Assembly: GCA_964535735.1 (NCBI GenBank)
Contig: CAZHTM010000001.1
Span: forward strand, 1 to 64,000
DNA: 64,000 nt
Direction: 5' to 3'
Source: J089 sp964535735
GTDB lineage: Bacteria; Fidelibacterota; Marinisomatia; Marinisomatales; J089
Positions within the stretch are counted from its first letter, which is position 1; every line of letters starts with the position of its first letter. The notes under the pieces were generated by a model. The model had not been told where the DNA came from, did not search any database, and was given only the letters and a program-made list of their open reading frames with translations. The position numbers and the translations under genes are program-made. Below are positions 35,287-44,175 of this stretch, piece by piece.

Positions 35287-36287
35287 TTTGATGTTCCTTT
35301 ATAGTCGGCCAGGCTGTGACGTGTCTGAGCAATCAGTTGATTATCTATACATTTTTTGGCGACACGAATAGAATTCTTAATTGACTTTGGCCCAGAGCTT
35401 CCATGAGCCACAATGGAAATTCCATTGACGCCTAAGAGGGGGGTGCCACCATGTTCTTCATAGTCGTATTGTTTTTGTAAATCTTTGAATACCGGCTTCA
35501 ATAATAATGCGCCCATTTTGGTACGAAAACTCTCCATGGATCGGGTTTTAATCTCATTGCCCAGGGTAGTGATCCAGGCTTCAGCGAATTTGAGTAAGGT
35601 GTTTCCCACAAATCCATCGCAGATCAGAATATCGGCTTCACAATCCATGAGATGCCGGCCTTCGATATTCCCAATAAAATGTGGCAATTCTTTAGATAAT
35701 AGTTCGTAGGTCTCCTGGTATAATTCGCTACCCTTTGTCGGCTCTTCGCCTATATTGATTAAGCCCACCCGCGGATTGGAAACACCTTCAATGCGGGTAA
35801 TATAATCGATAGACATGAGGGCAAATTGCAGCAGATGCAGGGGTTTAGCGTCCGGATTGGCGCCCACATCGCAAAGGACTTTACCACCCACTGGTGTGGG
35901 GATATAAGCACCCAAAGCCGGTCGCTTTACACCTTGAATCCTTCCCAGTAAAAAAAAGGAAGCGGTCAATATTGCTCCTGTATGACCTGCACTGATGAAC
36001 CCATCGGCTTGGTTTTCTTTAACAAGTGAGATTCCTCTGACAATAGAAGAGTCTGGTTTTGATTTTAATACTTTGGAGCCACGGTCAGTCATTTCTACGA
36101 CTTGAGACGTGTGGAGGATGGAAATTCGCTTTGGGAGGGTGCCGTTTATTTCTTTGCGGATGGCGTTTTCATCACCCACAAGAATAAACGAATAATCGTC
36201 CGGAGTCTCAGATAGGGCTTGAAGAGCACCCTGTACGACGGAAGCCGGAGCGGAATCTCCCCCCATTGCGTCCAGGGCTATAATCAT
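35283..36287 (-). CDS. plsX: Phosphate acyltransferase
   Basis: Makes acyl-phosphate from acyl-ACP for PlsY in phospholipid synthesis. 334 aa. Typical start IALDAMGGDSAPASVVQGA and later LCDVGANPDAKP and ICDGFVGNTLLK. Its stop overlaps the fabH start as ATGA; rpmF precedes it by 12 bp. The rpmF-plsX-fabH order is widely conserved. Confidence 0.96.
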   Translation of the reverse strand: MIIALDAMGGDSAPASVVQGALQALSETPDDYSFILVGDENAIRKEINGTLPKRISILHTSQVVEMTDRGSKVLKSKPDSSIVRGISLVKENQADGFISAGHTGAILTASFFLLGRIQGVKRPALGAYIPTPVGGKVLCDVGANPDAKPLHLLQFALMSIDYITRIEGVSNPRVGLINIGEEPTKGSELYQETYELLSKELPHFIGNIEGRHLMDCEADILICDGFVGNTLLKFAEAWITTLGNEIKTRSMESFRTKMGALLLKPVFKDLQKQYDYEEHGGTPLLGVNGISIVAHGSSGPKSIKNSIRVAKKCIDNQLIAQTRHSLADYKGTSN

Positions 36288-36299
36288 TGGTAGGGTGTG

Positions 36300-36479
36300 T
36301 TATTCAGTCGCTGAAATGACCGGACGACCGCGATAATATCCGCAATTAGGACAGACCCGATGTGGCATTTTGGTCTGTCCACATTGAGGACAGGTTGTGT
36401 GGCTCACACTCGCTGCCTTATAATGCGTGCGGCGTTTCCGACCGCGTGTTTTTGATATTCTTCTTTTCGGTAATGCCAT
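36300..36479 (-). CDS. rpmF: 50S ribosomal protein L32
   Basis: 59-residue ribosomal protein read directly from the minus strand: begins MALPKRRISKTRGRKRR and ends GRPVISATE. Zinc-binding form, with Cys30-x2-Cys33 and Cys43-x2-Cys46. AAGGAG lies 7 nt before the ATG. It lies between the DUF177 gene and plsX, its normal place. Confidence 0.97.
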   Translation of the reverse strand: MALPKRRISKTRGRKRRTHYKAASVSHTTCPQCGQTKMPHRVCPNCGYYRGRPVISATE

Positions 36480-36503
36480 GCAAACTCCTTAATACTTTTC
36501 TTC

Positions 36504-37007
36504 CTAATCGTCCAGGTTCAATTTCATTAACTGATCGAAAGGTGAGGGAGGTTTTTCCATATCGCAGGAACAGGAATCATGATTTTTATTGATTCCACAG
36601 TTAGGACATAATCCTTTGCAGTCTGCACTGCATAAATGTTTAACCGGCAAAGCCAGAGCGATGTAATCACGAATGACGGGAGTCAAATTGATTTCAAGCA
36701 TGGTGTCAGGAAAGTAGAGAACATCGTCTCCTTCTGAATCTACCAGCAGTTTATTGTTAGTCAAACGTAGCACGATATCCAGGGATTTATCCAAGCGATA
36801 TTCATCCAAACACCGGTCACACGTCAGGCGGTATGGAATTTGAAAGCTCAGGGTGAGTTTATACCCGTCTGGCTGATGAACCGCTGTTACGGTGCAGGGT
36901 AATACATCCGCTTCAAAGACTACATCTTCGACATGCAGTGAATCTGCAGATATTTCAAAAAGCCGATGCTCAAGGCCCTGAAGTAATTCTGATCGAAATA
37001 GCTTCAA
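36504..37007 (-). CDS. DUF177/YceD-family protein
   Basis: 167 aa. The family is needed for 23S rRNA accumulation in some bacteria and plants, and is nearly always next to rpmF, as here. A beta-rich N-terminal half with CDRCLDEY (Cys pair) is followed by a Cys-rich end: CSADCKGLCPNCGINKNHDSC, which looks metal-binding. The likely start is TTG 37007; no good ribosome binding site was seen. The 115 bp upstream probably hold the operon promoter but I could not pick it with confidence. Confidence 0.88.
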   Translation of the reverse strand: MKLFRSELLQGLEHRLFEISADSLHVEDVVFEADVLPCTVTAVHQPDGYKLTLSFQIPYRLTCDRCLDEYRLDKSLDIVLRLTNNKLLVDSEGDDVLYFPDTMLEINLTPVIRDYIALALPVKHLCSADCKGLCPNCGINKNHDSCSCDMEKPPSPFDQLMKLNLDD

Positions 37008-37122
37008 TTTTAGCCAAGAAAGATAACAGTAATTACCTATCTACCACAAGAATTAAGCGGTAACATAAGAGAAGGTTTTACGTTAACCTTTGTAGGAACT
37101 CGTTGTTGAGGCCGTGCTGCTT

Positions 37123-38376
37123 CTACTCGTCGGATGAGTCGGAGGAATTACTGTCTTTGGAATCATTTTCAGATTCTTTATCCTCGTCATCATCCGAGTC
37201 ATCAGAAGAATCGTCTTCGTCGTCTGACTCAAAATCGGTCAAATCATCGTCTTCATCTTCTTCTTCCAACTCATCTTCATCTTTCCGTTCCAAAAGGTTT
37301 TCGTCATCTGATTTCTTTTTAAAGATGACGAACATCAGGGTTTCACCAACGGAAAAGACCGAAAAAGCGTAAGAAATAACAGAAGTGAACAGAAGGAAGA
37401 AAAAGATAGACAGTATTATGGCTGAAGCCATTTCTGTCCCCGTTAGGGCCGTATCAGTTGGAAGCTTCATTAAACAAGTGAGGGAATTCCCTAATTGAGG
37501 TGCAGCGTCGCAACAAGAGCCCCCGCCGACACAAGACTGAGTTCCCGGCGCCACGACCTGGGTAGCCCAGCCCACAATATGCGTAAGTTTTGACCCCATG
37601 AGCCAAGATTGTCCAAACACCATATTGATAAAATTGTACCCGGCTAACCAGAAGAAACGAAAGACCGCGATACCAATTCCTGCAAGAGGTATTAAAAGTA
37701 GATTGTAGAGAATCACCCGCCAGGGTTGACTCCAGGTAATGGAATAACTCTGGAAAACCGTGCCCATCGTGTCTTCTTCATAAACACCCACAATAGCCGG
37801 AGTGTAAATGAAAGCGGTGATCAAAACGACCAGCGTGTAAAGGGTGAACACGGAGCCAAAGAAGTAAAAAAGATAGGGGAGGGAAAACAGAAATTCACCC
37901 ACATAAGGTATCTTTCCGAACAGACCAAAAATAATAGCACCCACAATGAAGAATACTACAATAGCGATTATGGATACGGACGTAAAGATAATGGGATACC
38001 AATGTTTTTTCACATATTTCCAGGCGTCCCCAGAGGAGAAAAATTCGTCGCCTTTTAATTGTTTGTAGGTTATCCGTACGACCGCAGTACAAGCCAGGTT
38101 AAGACTGAAAAACCACCCCAGAAGTCCCAGGATATACAATACCCAGCCATACCACGGAGCGGGATGACCAAACAGGCAAGGATAGAGGCCATAGGTGTTC
38201 CACATGGCGCTGAAACTATAGCCAGAGACGGCGTAGGCCAAATAGGTTAACGCCCAATAAACGGCCCATCCTATAACATTAGCTATCGTAAAGACTAGGA
38301 TTTTTTTACCGCTCAAACCCAATCGGGGAGCTCTAAAAATATCGCGGAAATCAAAATACAATTTCATGGGTCCCAT
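37123..38376 (-). CDS. Polytopic membrane protein with long acidic Ser/Asp/Glu tail
   Basis: I do not recognise this family. 417 aa, start ATG 38376 with AGGAG 6 nt upstream. Six or so hydrophobic segments (about 25-50, 75-100, 127-152, 165-192, 218-250, 318-350). Between the last two is a loop with four Cys (CVGGGSCC at 282-289, Cys301). Residues 357-417 are almost only Asp, Glu, Ser, Lys and Asn, with runs such as EDEDDD and SDDSDDDEDK. The tail follows KKK after the last helix, so it is likely cytoplasmic. It may bind cations or basic proteins. The SPOR lipoprotein gene lies 18 bp upstream. Confidence 0.75.
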   Translation of the reverse strand: MGPMKLYFDFRDIFRAPRLGLSGKKILVFTIANVIGWAVYWALTYLAYAVSGYSFSAMWNTYGLYPCLFGHPAPWYGWVLYILGLLGWFFSLNLACTAVVRITYKQLKGDEFFSSGDAWKYVKKHWYPIIFTSVSIIAIVVFFIVGAIIFGLFGKIPYVGEFLFSLPYLFYFFGSVFTLYTLVVLITAFIYTPAIVGVYEEDTMGTVFQSYSITWSQPWRVILYNLLLIPLAGIGIAVFRFFWLAGYNFINMVFGQSWLMGSKLTHIVGWATQVVAPGTQSCVGGGSCCDAAPQLGNSLTCLMKLPTDTALTGTEMASAIILSIFFFLLFTSVISYAFSVFSVGETLMFVIFKKKSDDENLLERKDEDELEEEDEDDDLTDFESDDEDDSSDDSDDDEDKESENDSKDSNSSDSSDE

Positions 38377-38394
38377 GATTATCTCCTGTTTAGG

Positions 38395-39192
38395 TTATTT
38401 TGAATCCAGTCGTACATAATCCACCCAGGTGGACATGTTATATTTATCAGCGAATTGTTTTGCGGAAGCGTGAGCTTGTTCCAGGTTGTCAAATTTTCCC
38501 AATCGGATCCGATACCAGATTTCATCCGTTTCCTTGAAATAAGCTTTTTGAACATATACATCAAATCCCTCGCTGAGAAACCGAGCAGCAATATCATCGG
38601 CGTTGGACCGCATTTTCTTGGCGGCAATCTGGATGGTAAAATGTTCCCGGTCAGCCGGGATGGACGACCCCGGTGCCGGTGGCTTAGGTTTGGATATGGT
38701 TTTTACTGTTGGTTTCTTAGCAATGGGTTTTGGTGCAGGAGGGGGTACAGCCTTTTGGGGTTCAGGAGCCGCAGGTGTATCCTCGATGGTTTCATTCAGC
38801 CAAGTTTCTTCTTCGACGGTAGGTGGTTCCGATGGCGGTGGAGTGAATTCAGAAAGATCGATAGGCTCTCCGGTAACAGTGTAACTCCAGGACTGTACAC
38901 TCACGTCATCACCATACTGAGAGACGGTGACTTGGATGGTGTAATCACCCGGCGCATCGGGTGTAAAGACAATTGTTTCCGGATGATTGGGATCCTGTAG
39001 ATTCGCAATTTGAAGCAAACTTCCATCGGGTTGCACTGTAAAATCCCACGCATAGTCATAGGATTCACCAGTGTCCGGAATTTCTGCGGTAATTGGAATT
39101 TTTGCACCCACGTCAGCTTCGATCGCTTTTTTCCCACAGGAAACAAGGATCAATGAACACATCAGGACAGGGATAAATAATTTTTTCTGCAT
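38395..39192 (-). CDS. SPOR-domain lipoprotein
   Basis: From ATG 39192 (MQKKLFIPVLMCSLILVSCGKK) it is 265 aa with lipobox LVSC. Order of parts: a PKD/Ig-like domain (about 25-105, ending DDVSVQSWSYTVTG), a Pro/Glu/Lys-rich linker with PPPAPKP, and a C-terminal SPOR domain (FTIQIAAKKMRSNADDIAARF to WVDYVRL), which binds denuded glycan strands at division sites. A PKD-plus-SPOR lipoprotein could tether the outer membrane to septal peptidoglycan. Probably co-transcribed with the acidic-tailed membrane protein downstream. Confidence 0.82.
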   Translation of the reverse strand: MQKKLFIPVLMCSLILVSCGKKAIEADVGAKIPITAEIPDTGESYDYAWDFTVQPDGSLLQIANLQDPNHPETIVFTPDAPGDYTIQVTVSQYGDDVSVQSWSYTVTGEPIDLSEFTPPPSEPPTVEEETWLNETIEDTPAAPEPQKAVPPPAPKPIAKKPTVKTISKPKPPAPGSSIPADREHFTIQIAAKKMRSNADDIAARFLSEGFDVYVQKAYFKETDEIWYRIRLGKFDNLEQAHASAKQFADKYNMSTWVDYVRLDSK

Positions 39193-39275
39193 CGATAAGA
39201 CCTGGTTATTCAAATGGTTGAGAGCCATTGAATTTTAAGGTGATGCAGCAAAAAACCAAATGCAAAACGTATTAT

Positions 39276-39701
39276 TTACTGAGCCGCAATGAGTTCCGCT
39301 TCGCTGAAGAAAAAGGCAATTTCCATGATAGCATTTTCATCGCTGTCTGAGCCGTGAACCGCATTTTGCCCCAAACTGGTGGCAAAATCTTTTCGGATAG
39401 TGCCAGGAGCAGCATCCGCTGGGTTAGTCGCGCCAATGGTGTCTCTCCAGGCGGAAACGGCATTTTCCTTTTCCAGAGCCAACACCATGCATTTCCCGGA
39501 GGACATAAAGGTAGTTAATTCCTCGAAAAAGGGCTTGCCACGATGTATGGCGTAAAATCCTTCCGCCTGCTGCCGAGTCATCCGAATCAGTTTAGCTCCA
39601 AGGATTTTGAAATCCGCCTGGATAATTCGGTCAATGATTTGTCCCAGATATCCATTTTGAACAGCATCGGGTTTAATAATCGCAAAGGTTCGGTTAGACA
39701 T
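39276..39701 (-). CDS. ndk: Nucleoside diphosphate kinase
   Basis: Balances NTP pools by transferring the gamma phosphate through a phosphohistidine. 141 aa with catalytic His116 in NAVHGSDS. AGGAG 7 nt before the ATG. Lies 9 bp after sucD; pairing of Ndk with succinyl-CoA ligase fits the enzyme's ability to use GTP or ATP. Confidence 0.97.
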   Translation of the reverse strand: MSNRTFAIIKPDAVQNGYLGQIIDRIIQADFKILGAKLIRMTRQQAEGFYAIHRGKPFFEELTTFMSSGKCMVLALEKENAVSAWRDTIGATNPADAAPGTIRKDFATSLGQNAVHGSDSDENAIMEIAFFFSEAELIAAQ

Positions 39702-39710
39702 GGTCTTCTC

Positions 39711-40598
39711 CTAATGAGATTGATCCGTTAGTATTTGTTTCATGGTTTCACCGATAGTAGCTACCGATTCACAAACTGCGATACCGCATTCCTTAAGAAT
39801 TCGCATTTTGGCTTCGGCGGTATCATCACCACCGGAAACGATAGCGCCAGCGTGTCCCATACGCCGTCCTGGAGGCGCGGTCTGACCTGCAATAAATCCA
39901 ACGATGGGTTTGGTCATGTGTTGTTGAGCCCACCGAGCCGCTTCAATTTCCATTTGGCCACCAATTTCACCAATGATAACGACCCCTTCCGTTTCCGGAT
40001 CGGCTTCGAATAATTCCAGCACATCGCGCATACTGGTACCGATGATAGGATCCCCACCAATACCAATGGCCGTAGTTTGACCTAATCCGGCGCTGACCAA
40101 CTGTCCAATGGCTTCATAAGTAAGGGTTCCTGATTTGGATACAACACCGATGGAACCTTTGCGGGTGATGAATCCGGGCATGATCCCTAGTTTACATTCA
40201 TCTACGGTGATGATTCCCGGACAGTTAGGTCCTACCAGACGGGTACCTTCCATATCGATAATCCGTTTTACCCGCACCATATCATGAACTGGGATGCCCT
40301 CGGTTATGCATACCACCAATTCAATACCGGCATAGGCGGCTTCAATGATCGCATCCGCAGCAAATGCGGGAGGCACAAAAATAATAGAAACGTTCGCATC
40401 GGTTTTGCGCCGTGCTTCTTCCACCGTATTAAAGACCGGTACCTGACCGTCCAAAGCCGTTTGTCCGCCCTTGCCCGGAGTAACGCCGGCCACAATTCGG
40501 GTGCCGTATTCCAGCATTTGGGTGGCGTGAAACGTGCCTTCTGATCCGGTAATACCCTGTACAATGACTCGTGAATCTTTATTGACTAAAATAGACAT
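39711..40598 (-). CDS. sucD: Succinyl-CoA ligase, alpha subunit
   Basis: TCA-cycle step linking succinyl-CoA to NTP formation. 295 aa. CoA-binding Rossmann domain (QGITGSEGTFHA, 14-25) and phosphorylated His249 in GRRMGHAGAI. Start ATG with GGGAGA upstream; follows sucC by 14 bp. Confidence 0.97.
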   Translation of the reverse strand: MSILVNKDSRVIVQGITGSEGTFHATQMLEYGTRIVAGVTPGKGGQTALDGQVPVFNTVEEARRKTDANVSIIFVPPAFAADAIIEAAYAGIELVVCITEGIPVHDMVRVKRIIDMEGTRLVGPNCPGIITVDECKLGIMPGFITRKGSIGVVSKSGTLTYEAIGQLVSAGLGQTTAIGIGGDPIIGTSMRDVLELFEADPETEGVVIIGEIGGQMEIEAARWAQQHMTKPIVGFIAGQTAPPGRRMGHAGAIVSGGDDTAEAKMRILKECGIAVCESVATIGETMKQILTDQSH

Positions 40599-40612
40599 GA
40601 TCTTCTCCCGTA

Positions 40613-41788
40613 TTACTGATTAGCAGCGGCTACAACTTTTTCCGCTGCATCTTTCATATTATCTGCTGGAATAATGCTTACCTTCGATTCAGCTAAAATG
40701 GTTTTTGCTTCTTCGGCATTCGTTCCTTCCAGACGGACCACCACCGGCACTCTGAGTTCCAATTCCTTCACGGCTTGAATAACGCCTTTCGCCACCCGGT
40801 CGCACCGGACAATGCCTCCGAAAATATTGATTAATATGGCTTTCACGTTTTCATCGGAGAGAATGATTTTAAACCCATTCTTTACCGTTTCCACATTGGC
40901 GGTTCCGCCTACATCCAGGAAATTTGCCGGATCACCACCGGAAAGTTTGATAATGTCCATCGTGGCCATGGCCAATCCAGCGCCATTTACCATACAGCCC
41001 ACGGTTCCATCCAGTTTTATGTAATTCAGGTGGTATTTTCCCGCTTCGACCTCGGTGGGATCTTCTTCATGCCAATCCCGAAGTTCCGCGATATCCGGAT
41101 GCCGGAACAGGGCATTATCATCGAAATTGAATTTCGCATCCAGTGCCACAATCCTTCCATCTTCAGTTCGTACCAGGGGATTGATTTCCACCAGAGAGGC
41201 GTCGGTTTCTTCGTAGCATCGGTACATATTCATGAAAATTTTCATGGCCGATTTAAGCGTATCTCCTTCTAGCTCAAGGGCGTTACCAAGAATTCGGGCT
41301 TGAAACGGCTTCATACCAACCAGAGGATCAATCCACACTTTGGCGATTTTTTCCGGTGTTTTGGCAGCCACTGCTTCGATATCCATACCACCTTCCGTGG
41401 ACACCATGAACACATGCTTTGCCTTACTCCGATCCAGGGTGATGGCGGCGTAGTATTCCTTGGCAATATCCAAAGCCTCAGTGATATACACTTTCCGTAC
41501 TTTCTGCCCATGAGGACCGGTTTGATGGGTGACCAGCGTGGAACCTAAAATCGCTTTGACATTCTTAAGGGCATCCTCCAACGTGGGGGAATATTTGACT
41601 CCACCACCTTTTCCGCGACCTCCGGCATGGATTTGCGCTTTCACAATAACCGCTTCGGTGTTGAATTCCTGTTGAACCGATCGGATTGCTGCTTCTGCCT
41701 GATCAAAAGATTCGATGACTTTCCCATCCTGAATGGGAACATTAAAGGATTTTAGAAGATCTTTTCCCTGATATTCATGAATTTTCAC
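40613..41788 (-). CDS. sucC: Succinyl-CoA ligase, beta subunit
   Basis: Nucleotide-binding subunit with ATP-grasp fold, 391 aa. KAQIHAGGRGKGGGVK and the FGGIVRCDRVAKG segment are diagnostic. The start is GTG 41788 with AGGAG 6 nt upstream. Adenine versus guanine preference is not read here. Precedes sucD in one operon. Confidence 0.97.
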   Translation of the reverse strand: MKIHEYQGKDLLKSFNVPIQDGKVIESFDQAEAAIRSVQQEFNTEAVIVKAQIHAGGRGKGGGVKYSPTLEDALKNVKAILGSTLVTHQTGPHGQKVRKVYITEALDIAKEYYAAITLDRSKAKHVFMVSTEGGMDIEAVAAKTPEKIAKVWIDPLVGMKPFQARILGNALELEGDTLKSAMKIFMNMYRCYEETDASLVEINPLVRTEDGRIVALDAKFNFDDNALFRHPDIAELRDWHEEDPTEVEAGKYHLNYIKLDGTVGCMVNGAGLAMATMDIIKLSGGDPANFLDVGGTANVETVKNGFKIILSDENVKAILINIFGGIVRCDRVAKGVIQAVKELELRVPVVVRLEGTNAEEAKTILAESKVSIIPADNMKDAAEKVVAAANQ

Positions 41789-41801
41789 GAGAACTCCTTG
41801 G

Positions 41802-42746
41802 TTAAGTATTGGTTATAATGGTTCCGGCCTTTCCCGCAATGGCTGTTTCCACACCTTCAATATTGGTAATAACCGCTCTGGAACCATGGTAGGATAGAAA
41901 ATAGAGAGCCGCTTCAATTTTCGGCCCCATGCTTCCCTTTTGGAAATGACCCTCCTCCAGATAACGTCGGGCCTGGTCCGCAGTAATGGCGCCCAGAGCG
42001 CGTTGCTGCGGTGTGTTATAATGGAGGAACGCACATTCCACGTCGGTAATAATCCACAACTCTTCCGCTTTGATGATACGTCCCATGAGGGCGGCTGCCA
42101 GATCTTTGTCGATCACCGCATCCAGTCCCTCAAGGCGCCCGTCGGGTTCCCGATAAACGGGAATGCCGCCGCCTCCGCTGGCGATAATGATGGTCCCATG
42201 CTGAACCAAGGTGCGAATACTGGAGCCATGCATTATGTATCGGGGGAACGGAGAGGGAACAACCCGCCGCCATTCACCGGGATTTTGCTCTGCCACCTGC
42301 CAGTCGAACGTCTTTGCTAAAGAATCTATTTCCTCTTTTGAATATCGGTGTCCCACAAATTTGGTAGGGTTTTGAATGCTGGGATCATCGTGATCAACTT
42401 CCACTTGAGTAATTAATGTGACCACTTCCCGATCGATCCCTTCCATCAATAAACGATTCTGCAATGACTGCTGAATCATATATCCGATGGTACCCTGAGT
42501 CCCAGCTACACACACTCCCAATGGAAGTGGAGGAACGACTTTATGAGTGAGGTCCATGCGCAGAAGTTCATCACCGACTTGAGGACCGTTTCCATGTGTC
42601 AGGCAGATTTTATAATCCTGCCGGACGAAGTGCATGATTCCTTCCAGACTCTCCCGAGTGCGGGCGAATTGCTCGGTAATGGTTCCGCTGCCGGACCCGG
42701 GGGAAATGGCATTTCCCCCGAGTGCGATCATGGCAGTTTTTGACAT
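41802..42746 (-). CDS. arcC: Carbamate kinase
   Basis: Converts carbamoyl phosphate and ADP to ATP and carbamate, or the reverse. 314 aa, amino-acid-kinase fold: MIALGGNAISPGSG (start), THGNGPQVG, ASGGGGIPV and DKDLAAALMG. No arginine deiminase or ornithine carbamoyltransferase is adjacent; instead the COG2403-like gene begins 1 bp upstream, so the carbamoyl phosphate source is not visible. Confidence 0.95.
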   Translation of the reverse strand: MSKTAMIALGGNAISPGSGSGTITEQFARTRESLEGIMHFVRQDYKICLTHGNGPQVGDELLRMDLTHKVVPPLPLGVCVAGTQGTIGYMIQQSLQNRLLMEGIDREVVTLITQVEVDHDDPSIQNPTKFVGHRYSKEEIDSLAKTFDWQVAEQNPGEWRRVVPSPFPRYIMHGSSIRTLVQHGTIIIASGGGGIPVYREPDGRLEGLDAVIDKDLAAALMGRIIKAEELWIITDVECAFLHYNTPQQRALGAITADQARRYLEEGHFQKGSMGPKIEAALYFLSYHGSRAVITNIEGVETAIAGKAGTIITNT

Positions 42747-42747
42747 T

Positions 42748-44061
42748 TTAGAGATAGGGTTTTAGGACGTCGATAAGCGTCGGAGATCCGATTTCCTGAA
42801 GATCGTAGGTCACTCGGACAGACGGTTGATCAATTTTAATCACCCGGCGAAGATCAATAGGGGTGCCGATGATGACCACATCACACTCCGTATTACGGAT
42901 CGTCGTTTCCAGGTCTTTCATTTGCTGTTCACCATAGCCCATGGCCGGCAACAAAGTGCCAGTGTCTGGATATTTTTCAAATGTTTCTGTGATTTTACCC
43001 ACTGTGTAAGGCCGCGGGTCCACCACATCTTCGGCGCCGAATTTTTCAGCGGCAACCATACCAGCACCGTAGGTCATTTCGCCGTGGGTCAAGGTCGGTC
43101 CGTCTTCCACCACCAGAGCATGTTTCCCTTCGATCAATGAAGGATCTTCCACAGAAATCGGCGAGGCGGCATCCACGATCCGGGCCGTGGGATTTACTTG
43201 CCGAATATTCCAGCGCACATCGTCGATTGCTTCGCCATCGGCAGTGTCAATCTTGTTGATCACTACAACGTCCGCCATGAGTAAATTAGTTTCTCCAGGA
43301 TAATAGGACGTTTCATGACCGGGACGATGGGGATCCACCACCACAATATTTAAATCGGGCTTGTAAAACGGCATATCGTTGTTCCCGCCGTCCCACAGAA
43401 TCACATCGGCTTCCTGTTCCGCCTGACGCAAAATGGCTTCGTAATCCACACCGGCGTAAATGATGGTTCCGGTGGTGATATGAGGTTCGTATTCTTCCAT
43501 TTCCTCAATGGTACACTTATGCTTTTTCAAATCATCCAATGTAGCGAAACGTTGGACAGCCTGAGCCGCTAAGTCACCATATGGCATGGGATGACGAATG
43601 GCGGCAACTTTTTTACCTGCAGCCTTCAAGATTTCTGCAACGCGGCGTGTTGTCTGACTTTTTCCGCAACCGGTGCGAACGGCGCCAATGGCGATCACTG
43701 GTTTGGATGATTCAATCATGGTGGACCGGCTCCCCAGCAGTTTGAAATGGGCACCGGCAGCCAGGACGGCGGATGCTTTGTGCATTACCGTTTCGTGAGA
43801 AATATCGGAATAAGAAAAGACCACTTCCTGAACATCAAGTTTCCGGATCAAATCATTGAGCTCAGCTTCATCATAGATGGGAATTCCATCGGGATAAAGC
43901 TCACCAGCTAAGGCAGCGGGATATACACGCCCTTCAATATCCGGAATCTGGGTGGCGGTAAAGGCTACCACTTGGTAGTTCGGGTTATTTCGGTACACTA
44001 CGTTAAAGTTATGAAAGTCGCGCCCGGCGGCGCCCATGATAAGAGTTTTAATTGCAGACAT
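42748..44061 (-). CDS. COG2403-type P-loop protein (cyclic 2,3-diphosphoglycerate synthetase-like)
   Basis: 437 aa from ATG 44061 (MSAIKTLIMG), GGAG 8 nt upstream. A Rossmann-like N-terminal domain (GAAGRDFHNFN, 10-20) is followed by a P-loop GAVRTGCGKSQTT (126-138), WDGGNNDMPF (223-232) and a GTPase-like NKID (269-272). This is the architecture of archaeal cyclic 2,3-DPG synthetase and its bacterial relatives of unknown function. Directly upstream of carbamate kinase with one base between, so they probably work together. A true cDPG role in this organism is unproven. Confidence 0.8.
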   Translation of the reverse strand: MSAIKTLIMGAAGRDFHNFNVVYRNNPNYQVVAFTATQIPDIEGRVYPAALAGELYPDGIPIYDEAELNDLIRKLDVQEVVFSYSDISHETVMHKASAVLAAGAHFKLLGSRSTMIESSKPVIAIGAVRTGCGKSQTTRRVAEILKAAGKKVAAIRHPMPYGDLAAQAVQRFATLDDLKKHKCTIEEMEEYEPHITTGTIIYAGVDYEAILRQAEQEADVILWDGGNNDMPFYKPDLNIVVVDPHRPGHETSYYPGETNLLMADVVVINKIDTADGEAIDDVRWNIRQVNPTARIVDAASPISVEDPSLIEGKHALVVEDGPTLTHGEMTYGAGMVAAEKFGAEDVVDPRPYTVGKITETFEKYPDTGTLLPAMGYGEQQMKDLETTIRNTECDVVIIGTPIDLRRVIKIDQPSVRVTYDLQEIGSPTLIDVLKPYL

Positions 44062-44175
44062 GTGTTTCTCCTTTGAAATCGTTGTAAAATGGGTGGATAG
44101 GGGGGAAAAGAGGGATTTAGCTGAACCCAAATGTCTGTCGGAAACGGAGAATGCCTTGTACGTAATGATGCATGC

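Noticed and set aside
37123..37372. Plus-strand Ser-rich open frame at 37103-37372
   Set aside because: It is the antisense image of the acidic tail of the membrane protein; TCA/TCN codons arise from the GAT/GAA-rich opposite strand.
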